This document shows, in pieces, positions 48,789-57,514 of a stretch of 64,000 nucleotides of DNA. The DNA comes from Gemmatimonadaceae bacterium (lineage in GTDB: Bacteria > Gemmatimonadota > Gemmatimonadetes > Gemmatimonadales > Gemmatimonadaceae), in NCBI GenBank assembly GCA_011525845.1, contig WYBP01000018.1, positions 62,001-126,000 on the forward strand, written 5' to 3'. The position numbers and the translations under genes were made by a program. The notes beneath the pieces are model-generated. The model saw only the letters and a list, made by a program, of their open reading frames with translations. It did no database searches and had not been told where the DNA came from. Within the stretch, counting starts at the first letter, position 1, and the number at the start of each line of letters is the position of its first letter.

Positions 48789-49937
48789 GTGACCCGGCGC
48801 GCGGCCCTGGGGCTGCTCGCGCTCGCGTTCGCCGCGGACCCCGCGGCCGCGCAAGCGCCGCCGGAAGTCCGACTGGAGGCCGGATACGCGAGTGTCCGGC
48901 AGGCCGGGATCGACACGCGCAGCGACGCGGCGCTCTTCGCCGTCTTCTGGCGACGCCCGAGCGACCGCTGGACCTTCTTCACCAGCGGCAACCTCACCTA
49001 CTCGCGGGATTCCCTCGCCGCGGCGCAAGGCGTCGCGGCGTTCGCTTTGCCCTGGGCCGGGCGCGAGCACCTGCGCACGGACGTGGGCGCGGCCGGTGCG
49101 AGCTTCTCGCTCCGGAGCGCCGGACGGGGCGGCAACGGCAACGCATTCGCCCGGCAGCACTACGTGCGCGACAACGCGGGACTCTGGCTCGGCCTCGCCG
49201 GCGGCGCCACCTCGCGCGACCGGAACGGCAGCCGCTCCATCTCCGCCGACCTCGGCGCCTGGGCGCGCTGGCACTTCCTCTACACCAGCACCTCCCTCTC
49301 GCGGCAGAACTCCAATGACTTCCCGCTCCTGCTCACCCAGGGGGTCGTCGTCGCGCCCTTCGCGACGACCTTCGAGCTGGAGGACACCCAGCTCATCGTG
49401 CAGGCGCGCGGCGGGCCGCACGAGCTCGCGGTCTCGTGGACCCACCGGCGCGCGGTCGCCGGCGCCGACCTGAACGCCCATGCCGTGTCGGCGAGCGGCG
49501 TGCTCCAGCTCACGGACCGGGTCGCGCTCACGGCGAGTGCGGGACGGCAGCTCGCCGACCCGCTGCGCGGACTCCCGCAGGCGGACATCGGCACCGCTTC
49601 CATCCGGGTGAGCCTCGGCCCCCGGCTCCTCCCCGTGATGCAGCGTTCCGCGATCGCGCGGGCCGAGGTGGAGCGGATGGCCGGCGGAGGAGGGGAGCTC
49701 GTCGTGCGCGTCTTCTCGATCGAGTCGCAGCGCGTGGAGGTCGCGGGGGACTTCTCCGGCTGGATGCCGGTCCCGATGGAGCGGGACGGGAGCTACTGGG
49801 TGGCGCGCGTGCGCCTGCCGGCGGGGAAGTACCACGTCGGCGTGCGGGTGAACGACGGCCCCTGGCTCGCGCCCCGCAACCTGGCCCGCGTGCGCGACGA
49901 CTTCGGGGGCGAGTCCGGGATAATCGTGATACCTTAG
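48789..49937 (+). CDS. Outer-membrane-barrel-like protein with C-terminal CBM48-like domain
   Basis: 382 residues from a GTG start, with a signal peptide (MTRRAALGLLALAF to AAAQ). Residues about 25-290 alternate short beta strands and polar turns (WRRPSDRWTFFTSGNLTY, LGAWARWHFLYTSTSLSR, QLIVQARGGPHELAVSWTH), as in an outer-membrane barrel. The last 80 residues are a second CBM48-like unit (VEVAGDFSGWMPVPMERDGSYWVARVRLPAGKYHVGVRVNDGPWLAP), parallel to that in the putative anti-sigma protein two genes upstream. A common ligand or a contact between the two domains is an attractive inference. Confidence 0.72.
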   Translation: MTRRAALGLLALAFAADPAAAQAPPEVRLEAGYASVRQAGIDTRSDAALFAVFWRRPSDRWTFFTSGNLTYSRDSLAAAQGVAAFALPWAGREHLRTDVGAAGASFSLRSAGRGGNGNAFARQHYVRDNAGLWLGLAGGATSRDRNGSRSISADLGAWARWHFLYTSTSLSRQNSNDFPLLLTQGVVVAPFATTFELEDTQLIVQARGGPHELAVSWTHRRAVAGADLNAHAVSASGVLQLTDRVALTASAGRQLADPLRGLPQADIGTASIRVSLGPRLLPVMQRSAIARAEVERMAGGGGELVVRVFSIESQRVEVAGDFSGWMPVPMERDGSYWVARVRLPAGKYHVGVRVNDGPWLAPRNLARVRDDFGGESGIIVIP

Positions 49938-49987
49938 CGACGCAGGAGAGCTGGCTCCCCCTGAACCCTCCGCGCCGGAGCACTGCC

Positions 49988-51286
49988 GTGCCGATCACGT
50001 CGCGCCGCCACTTCCTCGCCGGGCTCGCAGGCGCCGGCGTCGCGCTCCCCACCTTCTCCGAGCGCGCGGTCGCCCAGCTGTTCAGGGCGGAGACCGTCGC
50101 CGGGGCGCGGAGCGCGGCCGAGCTCGCCGGGGACGAGGAGTACTGGTCGCACATCCAGCGCGCGTTCGACACCGACCGGACGATGATCAACCTCAACAAC
50201 GGGGGGATCTCGCCGACGCCCAGCCACGTGCTGGAGCAGATGATCCGCGACCTGCGCTTCACGAACGAGCTCCCGGTGGAGCACAACTGGCGCATCCTCG
50301 AGCCCCGCATGGAGAGCACGCGGCGGGAGCTGGCGAAGGAGTTCGGGTGCGACACCGAGGAGATGGCGATCACGCGGAACGCGAGCGAGGCGCTCGAGAT
50401 CGCGATCCTCGGGCTCGACCTCGCGCGCGGCGACGAGGTGCTGATCACCAACCAGAACTACGGGCGGATGATCACCACCTGGGAGCAGCGGGTGCGGCGC
50501 GAGGGGATCGTGCTCAACCAGATCTCCTTCCCGGTGCCGCTCACCGACCCCAAGGTCTTCCTCCGGACGCTCGAGGCGGCGATCACGCCGCGCACGAAGG
50601 TGATCGAGCTGACGCACATCACGAACCTCACGGGGCAGATCCTCCCGATCCGCGAGGTGATGCGGATCGCCCGGCCGCGCGGGATCGAGGTGATCGTCGA
50701 CGGCGCGCACGCCTTCGCGCACTTCCCCTTCACGCGCGACGAGCTCGACTGCGACTACTACGGCACCTCGCTCCACAAGTGGATGCACGCGCCGATCGGC
50801 GCGGGGTTCCTCTATGTGCGCAAGGAGAAGATCGCGAAGCTCTGGCCGATGATGGCCGCGGCGAAGGAGCGCGACGACAACATCCGGAAGTTCGAGGAGA
50901 TCGGGACGCACCCGCAGGCGAACTTCAACGCGGTCTCGGTGGCGATCACCTTCCACCGGGGGATCGGCGCGGAGCGGAAGATCGCCCGGCTCCGCTACCT
51001 GCGGGACCGGTGGGCGAAGGCGCTGCTCGCCGAGAGCCCGCGGGTGAAGGTCCTGACCGAGCTCGGGCCCGACAAGGCGGGCGCCATCTGCATGTTCGGG
51101 GTGGAGGGGATCGAGCCGGGCAAGCTGGGGAGCTGGCTCCTCGCCAACTATAAGATCGTGAACACGCCGATCGTGCACCCCGAGTTCAGCGGGATCCGGA
51201 TCACGCCGTCGATCTACACCACGATCGACGAGCTGGACACCTTCGTGGGGGCGGTGACGAAGGCGATCAAGGTCGGCGTGGCGTGA
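49988..51286 (+). CDS. Tat-exported class V PLP-dependent enzyme
   Basis: 432 residues from a GTG with GGAG at seven-base spacing. The N-terminus has the twin-arginine motif SRRHFLAG followed by a hydrophobic stretch and VAQ cleavage region, so a folded, cofactor-loaded enzyme is probably exported. The body is an aminotransferase class V fold: NNGGISPTP, ITRNASEALEIAILG, IVDGAHAFAH and the PLP lysine in YGTSLHKWMHAPIGAGF. Relatives include isopenicillin N epimerase-like proteins and cysteine-desulfurase-like enzymes; the reaction is unknown. It is followed by a secreted protein whose start overlaps its stop. Confidence 0.85.
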   Translation: MPITSRRHFLAGLAGAGVALPTFSERAVAQLFRAETVAGARSAAELAGDEEYWSHIQRAFDTDRTMINLNNGGISPTPSHVLEQMIRDLRFTNELPVEHNWRILEPRMESTRRELAKEFGCDTEEMAITRNASEALEIAILGLDLARGDEVLITNQNYGRMITTWEQRVRREGIVLNQISFPVPLTDPKVFLRTLEAAITPRTKVIELTHITNLTGQILPIREVMRIARPRGIEVIVDGAHAFAHFPFTRDELDCDYYGTSLHKWMHAPIGAGFLYVRKEKIAKLWPMMAAAKERDDNIRKFEEIGTHPQANFNAVSVAITFHRGIGAERKIARLRYLRDRWAKALLAESPRVKVLTELGPDKAGAICMFGVEGIEPGKLGSWLLANYKIVNTPIVHPEFSGIRITPSIYTTIDELDTFVGAVTKAIKVGVA

Positions 51287-52080
51287 CGCGTGGCGCGCGG
51301 CGCCGCGCTCGGGCCGGCGCGCCACGCTTCGCATGGCACGGCCTGCTTGCCGCGGTGGTCGCGCTCGCGACCGTGGCCGGGCTCGCCGGCGCGGGCGGGG
51401 CGGCTCGCGCGCAGCAGGATCCGTTCGACCGCACGGCGGGGCTGATCGGACTGCTGCCGCTCCCGGAGGTGTTCGGCGAGTCGGTGTGCACGCCGTTCGA
51501 GCCCCGGGCCATCCCGCTCTACGCGAGCGCGACCGCCACGGATCGCGCGGGCGAGATCCGCGTGACCTCGCCCTGGCGCTTCCCGCCCGAGGGTGGGTGC
51601 GAGGGGCTCGAGGTCCGCGTCGTCCGGGGCGACGGCCCGCCCTCCGAGCTGCCGACGCTCGAGTACGGGTACGAGGAGGTGGCGGCCATCGTGCTCGCGC
51701 GCGACGGGCGGCGTGCCCAGGTGGCCCTCGCCTCGGGCGCGGCGTGGCTGGACGCGGGCGACGGGTCGCGCTTCCTCTCGGTGGAGGCGCTGCTCCCCGA
51801 GCGGCTCTCCTACCTGCGCCGCGGCGCGCTCCCGCTCCTCCGGCGCGCACCGGACATGACGGCTCCGCGCGTCACCGTCGCGAGCACGGACGACCCCGAG
51901 GTGCTCGCGGACGTGCTCGAGACGCGGCGCGTCGGCGAGGCGCTCTGGGTGCGCGTGGCCCTGCTCGAGGAGAACGAGTGCGCCGGGGAGCCCACGGGGC
52001 AGCGCGCGGACACCGCGTGGGTGCCCTTCCACGGCGCCGACCGTCGGCCGACGGTCTGGTTCCACTCGCGGGGCTGCTAG
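51283..52080 (+). CDS. Secreted hypothetical protein coupled to the PLP enzyme
   Basis: 265 residues from a GTG overlapping the previous stop (GTGA). A long basic N-region and hydrophobic core form a signal peptide ending near ARAQQ. The mature part is predicted beta-rich, with three cysteines (in SVCTPF, GGCEGL and ENECAG) plus a final cysteine at the C-terminus, suggesting disulfides. No family recognised. It ends 26 bases before the convergent decarboxylase gene. Confidence 0.68.
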   Translation: MTRGARRRARAGAPRFAWHGLLAAVVALATVAGLAGAGGAARAQQDPFDRTAGLIGLLPLPEVFGESVCTPFEPRAIPLYASATATDRAGEIRVTSPWRFPPEGGCEGLEVRVVRGDGPPSELPTLEYGYEEVAAIVLARDGRRAQVALASGAAWLDAGDGSRFLSVEALLPERLSYLRRGALPLLRRAPDMTAPRVTVASTDDPEVLADVLETRRVGEALWVRVALLEENECAGEPTGQRADTAWVPFHGADRRPTVWFHSRGC

Positions 52081-52105
52081 GCGGGCCCCACGGCCCGGCC
52101 GTGCC

Positions 52106-53596
52106 TCACCGGGCGGCGATCGTGCCGCCGAGGCGCACCACCGCCGCGACCAGCGCATCGAAGTCGGCGTCCTCCGAGCGATGGTTGGTCACCGCGATGC
52201 GGATCGCGAACCGTTCGCGCACCACCGTCCCGCTCGGCGCCGCGATCCCGTCCTCCTGGAGCCGCGCCAGGATCTCCCGATTGAGCGCGTCGAGGACGTC
52301 CGGCGCCGCACCCTTCGGCGCGTACCGGAGGTTCACGATGTTGAGCGGCGCCGGCGCGAGCAGCTCGAGCTCCGGGTGCGCCTCGACGAGCGAGGCGAGC
52401 CGCCGCGCCTGCCGCACGTTGCGCGCGATGTGCGCGCCGATCGCGTCCGTGCCCGCGGCGCGGAACATCATCCAGACCTTCAGCGCCTTGAAGCTCCGCG
52501 TGAGCTCGATCCCGCGGTCGAAGAAGTTGAACCCCTCCTTGGCCAGGAGCCCGCGCGACTCGCTGGCGAGGTAGGCGGCCTGCATCGAGAAGGTCTCCAC
52601 CAGGTCCGCGTCTCGCCGCGTGAGCACGCACGCCACGTCGAAGGGGAGGTACCCCCACTTGTGGAGGTCGAAGGCGAGCGAGTCGGCGCGCTCCATGCCA
52701 CGCACCTGCCCCGCGGTCTCCGGCGAGAGGCGCGCCATCGCGCCGAAGGCGCCGTCGATGTGGTACCAGAGCTTCTCCCGCTGGGCGAGGTCGGCGAGCG
52801 CCACGAGGTCGTCAGTGGCGCCGGTCTGCACGGTGCCGGCGGTCCCCATCACGCAGATCGGGCGGTGGCCGGCCTCGCGGTCGGCGCGGATCATCGCCGC
52901 CATCGCGCCGACGTCCACCGAGAAGTCGTCCTTCACCGGCACCCGCCGGAACGCGGCGTTGCCGAGTCCGAGCAACTCGCACGCCTTCTTGAGCCACCCG
53001 TGCATCTCGGTGGAGGCGTAGACGAGGAGCATCGGGTGCTTCCCCTGCAGCCCCTCAGCGCGCACGTCGAACCCCGCGCGCTGCTGCCGCGCGACGGCGA
53101 GCCCGAAGACGTTCGCCATCGTGCCGCCGCTCACGAGGATCCCCCCCGCGTCGGCCGGGAACCCCATCAGCTCGGCGCACCACTTCACGACCTGCCGCTC
53201 CACGAGCACCGGCGCCTGCTCCAGTCCGCCGCAGTTCGGGTTGACCACCGACGAGAGGAAATCGGCCATCGCCGCCTGCGGCGTGCCCGTGCCCATCACC
53301 CATCCCCAGAAGCGCGGATGGATGTTCCCGTTGGGGTAGGGGCGCACGAGGTCCACGAAGTCCGCATAGGCGGCCTCGTCCCCGAGCCCGGTGCGCGGGA
53401 GGGGCTCGCCGGTGAGCGCGGTGCGCACGCGTCCGGGCATCGGCTGCCAGACGGGACGCGCGCGCACGTCGCGGAGGTAGTCGAGCGACTCATCCACCAT
53501 CCGGTGGGCGAGTCGGCGGTACTCCTCCCAGTCGGCGGGGTCGAGGGGCGCGATGGGTGCGTTCGGTGCGATGGGTGCGGCGGGGCGATCGGTCAT
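52106..53596 (-). CDS. Pyridoxal-phosphate-dependent group II decarboxylase
   Basis: 496 residues. Group II decarboxylase motifs: NIHPRFWGWVMGTGTP, SSVVNPNCGGLEQAPVLVE, GILVSGGTMANVFGL, TAGTVQTGATDD, WYHIDGAFGA and the PLP lysine in SLAFDLHKWGYLPFD (about 305). The family includes aromatic-amino-acid and glutamate/aspartate decarboxylases; the substrate is not clear. The first 20 residues are a low-complexity PxAPIAP stretch. It is a single gene followed on the minus strand by no obvious partner. Confidence 0.88.
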   Translation of the reverse strand: MTDRPAAPIAPNAPIAPLDPADWEEYRRLAHRMVDESLDYLRDVRARPVWQPMPGRVRTALTGEPLPRTGLGDEAAYADFVDLVRPYPNGNIHPRFWGWVMGTGTPQAAMADFLSSVVNPNCGGLEQAPVLVERQVVKWCAELMGFPADAGGILVSGGTMANVFGLAVARQQRAGFDVRAEGLQGKHPMLLVYASTEMHGWLKKACELLGLGNAAFRRVPVKDDFSVDVGAMAAMIRADREAGHRPICVMGTAGTVQTGATDDLVALADLAQREKLWYHIDGAFGAMARLSPETAGQVRGMERADSLAFDLHKWGYLPFDVACVLTRRDADLVETFSMQAAYLASESRGLLAKEGFNFFDRGIELTRSFKALKVWMMFRAAGTDAIGAHIARNVRQARRLASLVEAHPELELLAPAPLNIVNLRYAPKGAAPDVLDALNREILARLQEDGIAAPSGTVVRERFAIRIAVTNHRSEDADFDALVAAVVRLGGTIAAR

Positions 53597-53652
53597 GCCT
53601 GAATCTCTCCGTCCCCGGGCGTGCGCGCGACCCGATTCCTGCGGTCCGGACG

Positions 53653-54441
53653 TCAGATCAGCCCGGTGAGCATCGCCACCCCGCTGCCGAGGCCGATGAC
53701 GACGATCACGCGGCGCACCCAGGCCTGGCCGACACGCTGGGCGAGGAGGGAGCCCCCCACGCCGCCGAGCGTGGAACCCGCGGCCATCGCGAGCGCGATC
53801 CGCCAGTCCACCACGCCGCTCACGGCGAAGATGAGCACCGCGACGAGGTTCATCACGCCGCCGCCCCAGTTCTTGAGGCCGTTCATCTGGTGGATGTTCG
53901 TGAGTCCCATCAGCCCCAGCGCGGCGAGCATCAGGATGCCCGCGCCGGCCCCGAAGTAGCCGCCATAGACCGCCACCGCGAACTGGTAGACCAGGAAGGG
54001 CGCCGCCGGGGGACGGAGCGACCCGTCCTCATCGTGCAGGGGCCGCGCGGGCGCGGCCGCACGGAGCCAGCGCATGAGCGTCGGCTGCGACATGAAGAGC
54101 GCGGTGGCCCCCAGGATGAGCCAGGGGACGATCTGCTCGAACCGCCGCTCGGGGGTCTGGAGCAGGAGCAGCGCCCCGGCGATGCCCCCGAGGAAGCTCG
54201 GCACCGCGAAGGCGATGGCCCAGCGCCGGGCGCCGCGGAGCTCGCCGCGGTAGCCCCAGAGCGAGGTCATCGTCCCGGGCCAGAGTGCCACGGTGGAGGT
54301 CGCGTTGGCGGTGATCGGCGGGACGCCGAGCGCGATGAGGGCGGGGAAGGTGATGAGGGTGCCGCCGCCGGCGACCGCGTTCATCATCGCCCCGAGCGTG
54401 GCGGCGAGGGCGACCAGGGGGAGGAGCAGGGCGGGTTCCAC
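53653..54441 (-). CDS. TSUP (TauE/SafE) family permease
   Basis: 262 residues from a GTG with about eight helices in two repeats. The N-terminal GAMMNAVAGGGTLITFPALIALGVPPITANATSTVALWPG motif and the second-half GGYFGAGAGILMLAALGLMGLTNIHQMNGLKN are family signatures. TSUP members export sulfite, sulfonates or sulfur compounds, or take up others. It differs from the DsbD_2-type protein in the ccoI cluster. A TATCCT box lies seven bases before the GTG, consistent with a leaderless transcript. Confidence 0.9.
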   Translation of the reverse strand: MEPALLLPLVALAATLGAMMNAVAGGGTLITFPALIALGVPPITANATSTVALWPGTMTSLWGYRGELRGARRWAIAFAVPSFLGGIAGALLLLQTPERRFEQIVPWLILGATALFMSQPTLMRWLRAAAPARPLHDEDGSLRPPAAPFLVYQFAVAVYGGYFGAGAGILMLAALGLMGLTNIHQMNGLKNWGGGVMNLVAVLIFAVSGVVDWRIALAMAAGSTLGGVGGSLLAQRVGQAWVRRVIVVIGLGSGVAMLTGLI

Positions 54442-54448
54442 GGGACGA

Positions 54449-54454
54449 AGGATA
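54449..54454 (-). promoter_or_regulatory. Putative -10 box (TATCCT) giving a leaderless TSUP transcript
   Basis: On the minus strand, TATCCT is followed by seven bases and then the GTG start. The start site would coincide with the GTG. A divergent TAGATT box for citrate synthase lies 41 bases away. Confidence 0.42.
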
Positions 54455-54494
54455 GCGGGGGAGCCCCGCGGGCACACGCACCCGGCGCCGCTGC

Positions 54495-54500
54495 TAGATT
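54495..54500 (+). promoter_or_regulatory. Putative -10 box (TAGATT) for citrate synthase
   Basis: GCTAGATTCCTGTC lies 60 bases before the ATG of citrate synthase in the divergent gap, the only AT-rich hexamer there. Confidence 0.45.
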
Positions 54501-54559
54501 CCTGTCGTGAGCGCGGTGGCGCTCCTCGACCTCTCCACCTCCAGCTGGAACCGCATCCG

Positions 54560-55903
54560 ATGGCCGGAAAGACTGCCGCAGACCCCAAGGCGCCCGCGAC
54601 GGGCGACCACCTCGAGATCAAGGACTCGCGCACCGGGAAGGTCTACACCATCCCGATCACCGACGAGACGATCCGCACCGCCGACCTCCGGCAGATCAAG
54701 GCCAAGCCGGACGACTTCGGCATCATGGGCTACGACCCGGCGTTCATGAACACCGCGTCCTGCCGCTCGGCGATCACCTACATCGACGGCGACAACGGGA
54801 TCCTCCGCTACCGCGGCTACCCGATCGAGCAGCTGGCCGAGAAGTCGAACTTCCTCGAGGTCGCCTGGCTGCTCCGGCACGGAGAGCTCCCCGACCAGAA
54901 GCAGTACGACCAGTGGCAGCAGGACATCACGTACCACACGTACGTGCACGAGAACATCAAGCATTTCATGGAAGGGTTCCGCTACGACGCGCACCCGATG
55001 GCGATGATGACGGCGGGCGTCGCGGCGCTCTCGTCGTTCTATCCGAGCTCCAAGGCCGTCTTCGACGAGCACGAGCGCGACATCGCCTTCATCCGCCTGC
55101 TCGCGAAGATGCCGACGCTCGCGGCGTTCGCGTACCGGCACGTGAAGGGGATGCCGTACGTCTACCCGGACAATGCGCTCCCCTACGCGGAGAACTTCCT
55201 CTCCATGATCGCACGGATGTCGGAGCCCAAGTACGAGGCGCACCCGGTGTACGCGCGGGCGATCGACATCCTCTTCATCCTGCACGCGGACCACGAGCAG
55301 AACTGCTCCACCAGCGCGGTGCGCGCGGTGGGCTCCTCGCAGGTGGACCCGTACTCGGCGGTCGCGGCCGGCGTGGCGGCGCTCTACGGCCCGCTGCACG
55401 GCGGCGCGAACGAGGCCGTGCTGCGGATGCTCGAGGAGATCGGCGACGTGAAGAACATCCCGGCCTTCATCGCCGGGGTGAAGGACGGGAAGGGCTCGCG
55501 GCTGATGGGCTTCGGCCACCGCGTCTACAAGAGCTACGACCCGCGCGCGAAGATCGTGAAGAGCCTCTGCGACGACGTGCTGCGCGTCGCGGGCCTCTCG
55601 AAGGACATGGAGATCGCGCTCGAGCTCGAGCGGATCGCCCTCTCCGACGACTACTTCGTCTCGCGGAAGCTCTACCCGAACGTGGACTTCTACACCGGGC
55701 TGATCTACCGGGCGATGCACTTCCCGACCGACTACTTCACGGTGCTCTTCGCGATCGCCCGCACGGCGGGGTGGCTCGCGCAGTGGGAGGAGATGCTGCT
55801 CGACAAGGAGCAGAAGATCGCGCGCCCGCGGCAGATCTACACCGGGCACGGCGAGCGGCCCTACCAGGCGAAGGTGGACCTGGGGCACAAGATCAAGAAA
55901 TGA
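54560..55903 (+). CDS. gltA: Citrate synthase
   Basis: 447 residues. Catalytic residues are in place: ILHADHEQNCSTS (His), GPLHGGANEAV, GFGHRVYKSYDPRAK (His and Arg) and PNVDFYTGLIY (Asp). The N-terminal segment with DGDNGILRYRGYPIEQLAEKSNF matches hexameric type II enzymes. It condenses acetyl-CoA and oxaloacetate at the entry of the TCA cycle. The start is the ATG at 54560; upstream starts would add sequence read from the promoter region. An intrinsic-terminator-like hairpin and heptamer repeats follow. Confidence 0.96.
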   Translation: MAGKTAADPKAPATGDHLEIKDSRTGKVYTIPITDETIRTADLRQIKAKPDDFGIMGYDPAFMNTASCRSAITYIDGDNGILRYRGYPIEQLAEKSNFLEVAWLLRHGELPDQKQYDQWQQDITYHTYVHENIKHFMEGFRYDAHPMAMMTAGVAALSSFYPSSKAVFDEHERDIAFIRLLAKMPTLAAFAYRHVKGMPYVYPDNALPYAENFLSMIARMSEPKYEAHPVYARAIDILFILHADHEQNCSTSAVRAVGSSQVDPYSAVAAGVAALYGPLHGGANEAVLRMLEEIGDVKNIPAFIAGVKDGKGSRLMGFGHRVYKSYDPRAKIVKSLCDDVLRVAGLSKDMEIALELERIALSDDYFVSRKLYPNVDFYTGLIYRAMHFPTDYFTVLFAIARTAGWLAQWEEMLLDKEQKIARPRQIYTGHGERPYQAKVDLGHKIKK

Positions 55904-55914
55904 TCGAACGGCAG

Positions 55915-55936
55915 AGGTGAGGTGGGAGGTGGGAGG
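55915..55936 (+). repeat. GTGAG/GTGGGAG heptamer-type repeat after citrate synthase
   Basis: A short array (GGTGAGGTGGGAGGTGGGAGG) of the same family as the repeats at 33671. A complementary array follows at 55998, so the two form a large imperfect inverted repeat around the terminator. Confidence 0.7.
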
Positions 55937-55971
55937 GGCGCGCCGGGAACTGCTGGCGCGCCTCTTTCGTT
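55932..55971 (+). terminator. Intrinsic terminator-like hairpin after gltA
   Basis: GGCGCGCC at 37-44 and again at 55-62 of the 55,9xx block form an eight-base perfect stem extendable by G-T and A-T pairs, with a ten-base loop and a following TCTTTCGTT stretch. It lies 29 bases after the citrate synthase stop. Confidence 0.65.
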
Positions 55972-55997
55972 GGGGAGATCCGAGTCCCACCTTACTC

Positions 55998-56025
55998 CTC
56001 ACACCTCACACCTCACACCTCACAC
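55998..56025 (+). repeat. CTCACAC heptamer array, four copies
   Basis: Four consecutive CTCACAC units, the reverse complement of the GTGTGAG heptamer at 33671-33720. The array ends 13 bases before the putative kinase start codon; reading it as coding would give a low-complexity LTPHTS stretch, arguing against upstream start codons. Confidence 0.9.
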
Positions 56026-56038
56026 CTCTCCGCCGCCG

Positions 56039-57514
56039 TTGACCGATCCCCTCCGCACCGCCCTCGAGTCCGCCGTCGCCGGCCGTTACACGGTCGTGCG
56101 GGAGCTCGGGCGCGGGGGGATGGGGGCGGTCTACCTCGCGAATGACCTGACGCTGGACCGCCAGGTGGCGATCAAGGTGCTGCCCCCCGAGCTCGCGGTG
56201 CAGCCGACGCTCCGGGAGCGCTTCGTCCGCGAGGCGAAGCTCGCGGCGTCCCTCTCGCATCCCAACATCATCCACGTGCACGCGGTCGAGGAGCAGGGCG
56301 ACCTGATCGCGATCGTCATGCACTACGTCGACGGCGAGTCGCTCTCCGAGCGCGTCGCGCGCGCGGGCCCGTTCAGCCCCGCGGACTGCGCGCGCCTGAT
56401 GCAGGACGTCGCGTGGGCGCTCGGCTACGCGCATGGCCGGGGGATCGTCCACCGCGACGTGAAGCCCGACAACCTGATGATCGAGCGCGGCACCGGGCGC
56501 GTCCAGATCATGGACTTCGGCATCGCGCGCCAGGAACGGGCGTCGAGCCTCACCGAGGTGGGGCAGTCGATCGGCACCCCCCACTACATGAGTCCCGAGC
56601 AGGCGGCGGCGGAGACGGTGGACGGCCGGAGCGACCTCTACTCGCTCGGGTGCGTCGGCTTCTACGCCGCCACGGGGCGTACGCCGTTCGAGGCGGAGTC
56701 GGCGCACAAGCTCCTGATGCAGCACCTCACGGCGCCGGCGCCCGCCGTGGAGACGCTCCGGCCCGAGTTCCCGCGGGGACTCTCGGAGGTGATCGCCAAG
56801 GCCCTCGCGAAGGACCCCGCCGACCGGTTCGCGACGGGAGAGGCGATGGCCGAGGCGATCGGGGCGCTGCAGCTGCGCGCCCGCGAGGTGGCTCCGCTGC
56901 TCCGGCTCTTCTACCAGCAGACCGCGCAGTCCATCCAGGTGATCCTGATCCTCGTCCTGGTCCTCTCGGTCTTCGCCGGCTTCGTGCCCCGCACCGACAT
57001 CGCGATCTACCTGCTGATGTACGTGCTCTTCGGGACCGTCGGCCTGACGATCGTCACGCAGTCGCTGGAGCGCGTGCGCTTCGTGATCCGGCAGGGGTAC
57101 ACCGCACCGGACGTGCACGCGGCCATCACGGCGATGGAAGAGGAGACCGCGACCGCCCGGGAGCAGCTGCTCGGTGACCCGGTGGAGCGGCGGCGGATCG
57201 CACGACGCAAGCGGGTCGCGGTGACGGGCGGGTTCCTCGGCGGCCTCTCCATCCCGTGGGCCATCAGCCGCGTCGAGGACTCCTCCGAGGCGATCCTGCC
57301 GGGCGGTGTGCTCATCCTCGTCGTCGCGGCCGCGCTGATCGGCGTCTCGATCGCCTTCTGGGCGATGCGCCCGGTGCGTGTCTCGGCCTCGCAGCGACTG
57401 GCGTCCCGGCTCTGGCGGAGCAGGTTGGGCGCCGCGATCTTCGCGCGCGCGCAGCGGCGCTATGCGCGCGGTGCCGGCCGCCCGGCGGTGCCCGCGGGCG
57501 ACTCCCGCGCGTAG
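56039..57514 (+). CDS. Membrane-anchored serine/threonine protein kinase
   Basis: 491 residues from a TTG placed just after the repeat array; the start is uncertain and an ATG is lacking nearby. The Hanks-type kinase domain spans about 17-290: GRGGMGAVYLAND (glycine loop), VAIKVL with K46, IVHRDVKPDN with catalytic D141, DFGIA (160-164), and SPEQ in the activation segment. The last 190 residues have about three or four membrane helices (near 313-333, 337-357, 415-432, 440-460) and no PASTA or sensor domain. It overlaps mutY convergently by 55 bases. Confidence 0.88.
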   Translation: MTDPLRTALESAVAGRYTVVRELGRGGMGAVYLANDLTLDRQVAIKVLPPELAVQPTLRERFVREAKLAASLSHPNIIHVHAVEEQGDLIAIVMHYVDGESLSERVARAGPFSPADCARLMQDVAWALGYAHGRGIVHRDVKPDNLMIERGTGRVQIMDFGIARQERASSLTEVGQSIGTPHYMSPEQAAAETVDGRSDLYSLGCVGFYAATGRTPFEAESAHKLLMQHLTAPAPAVETLRPEFPRGLSEVIAKALAKDPADRFATGEAMAEAIGALQLRAREVAPLLRLFYQQTAQSIQVILILVLVLSVFAGFVPRTDIAIYLLMYVLFGTVGLTIVTQSLERVRFVIRQGYTAPDVHAAITAMEEETATAREQLLGDPVERRRIARRKRVAVTGGFLGGLSIPWAISRVEDSSEAILPGGVLILVVAAALIGVSIAFWAMRPVRVSASQRLASRLWRSRLGAAIFARAQRRYARGAGRPAVPAGDSRA

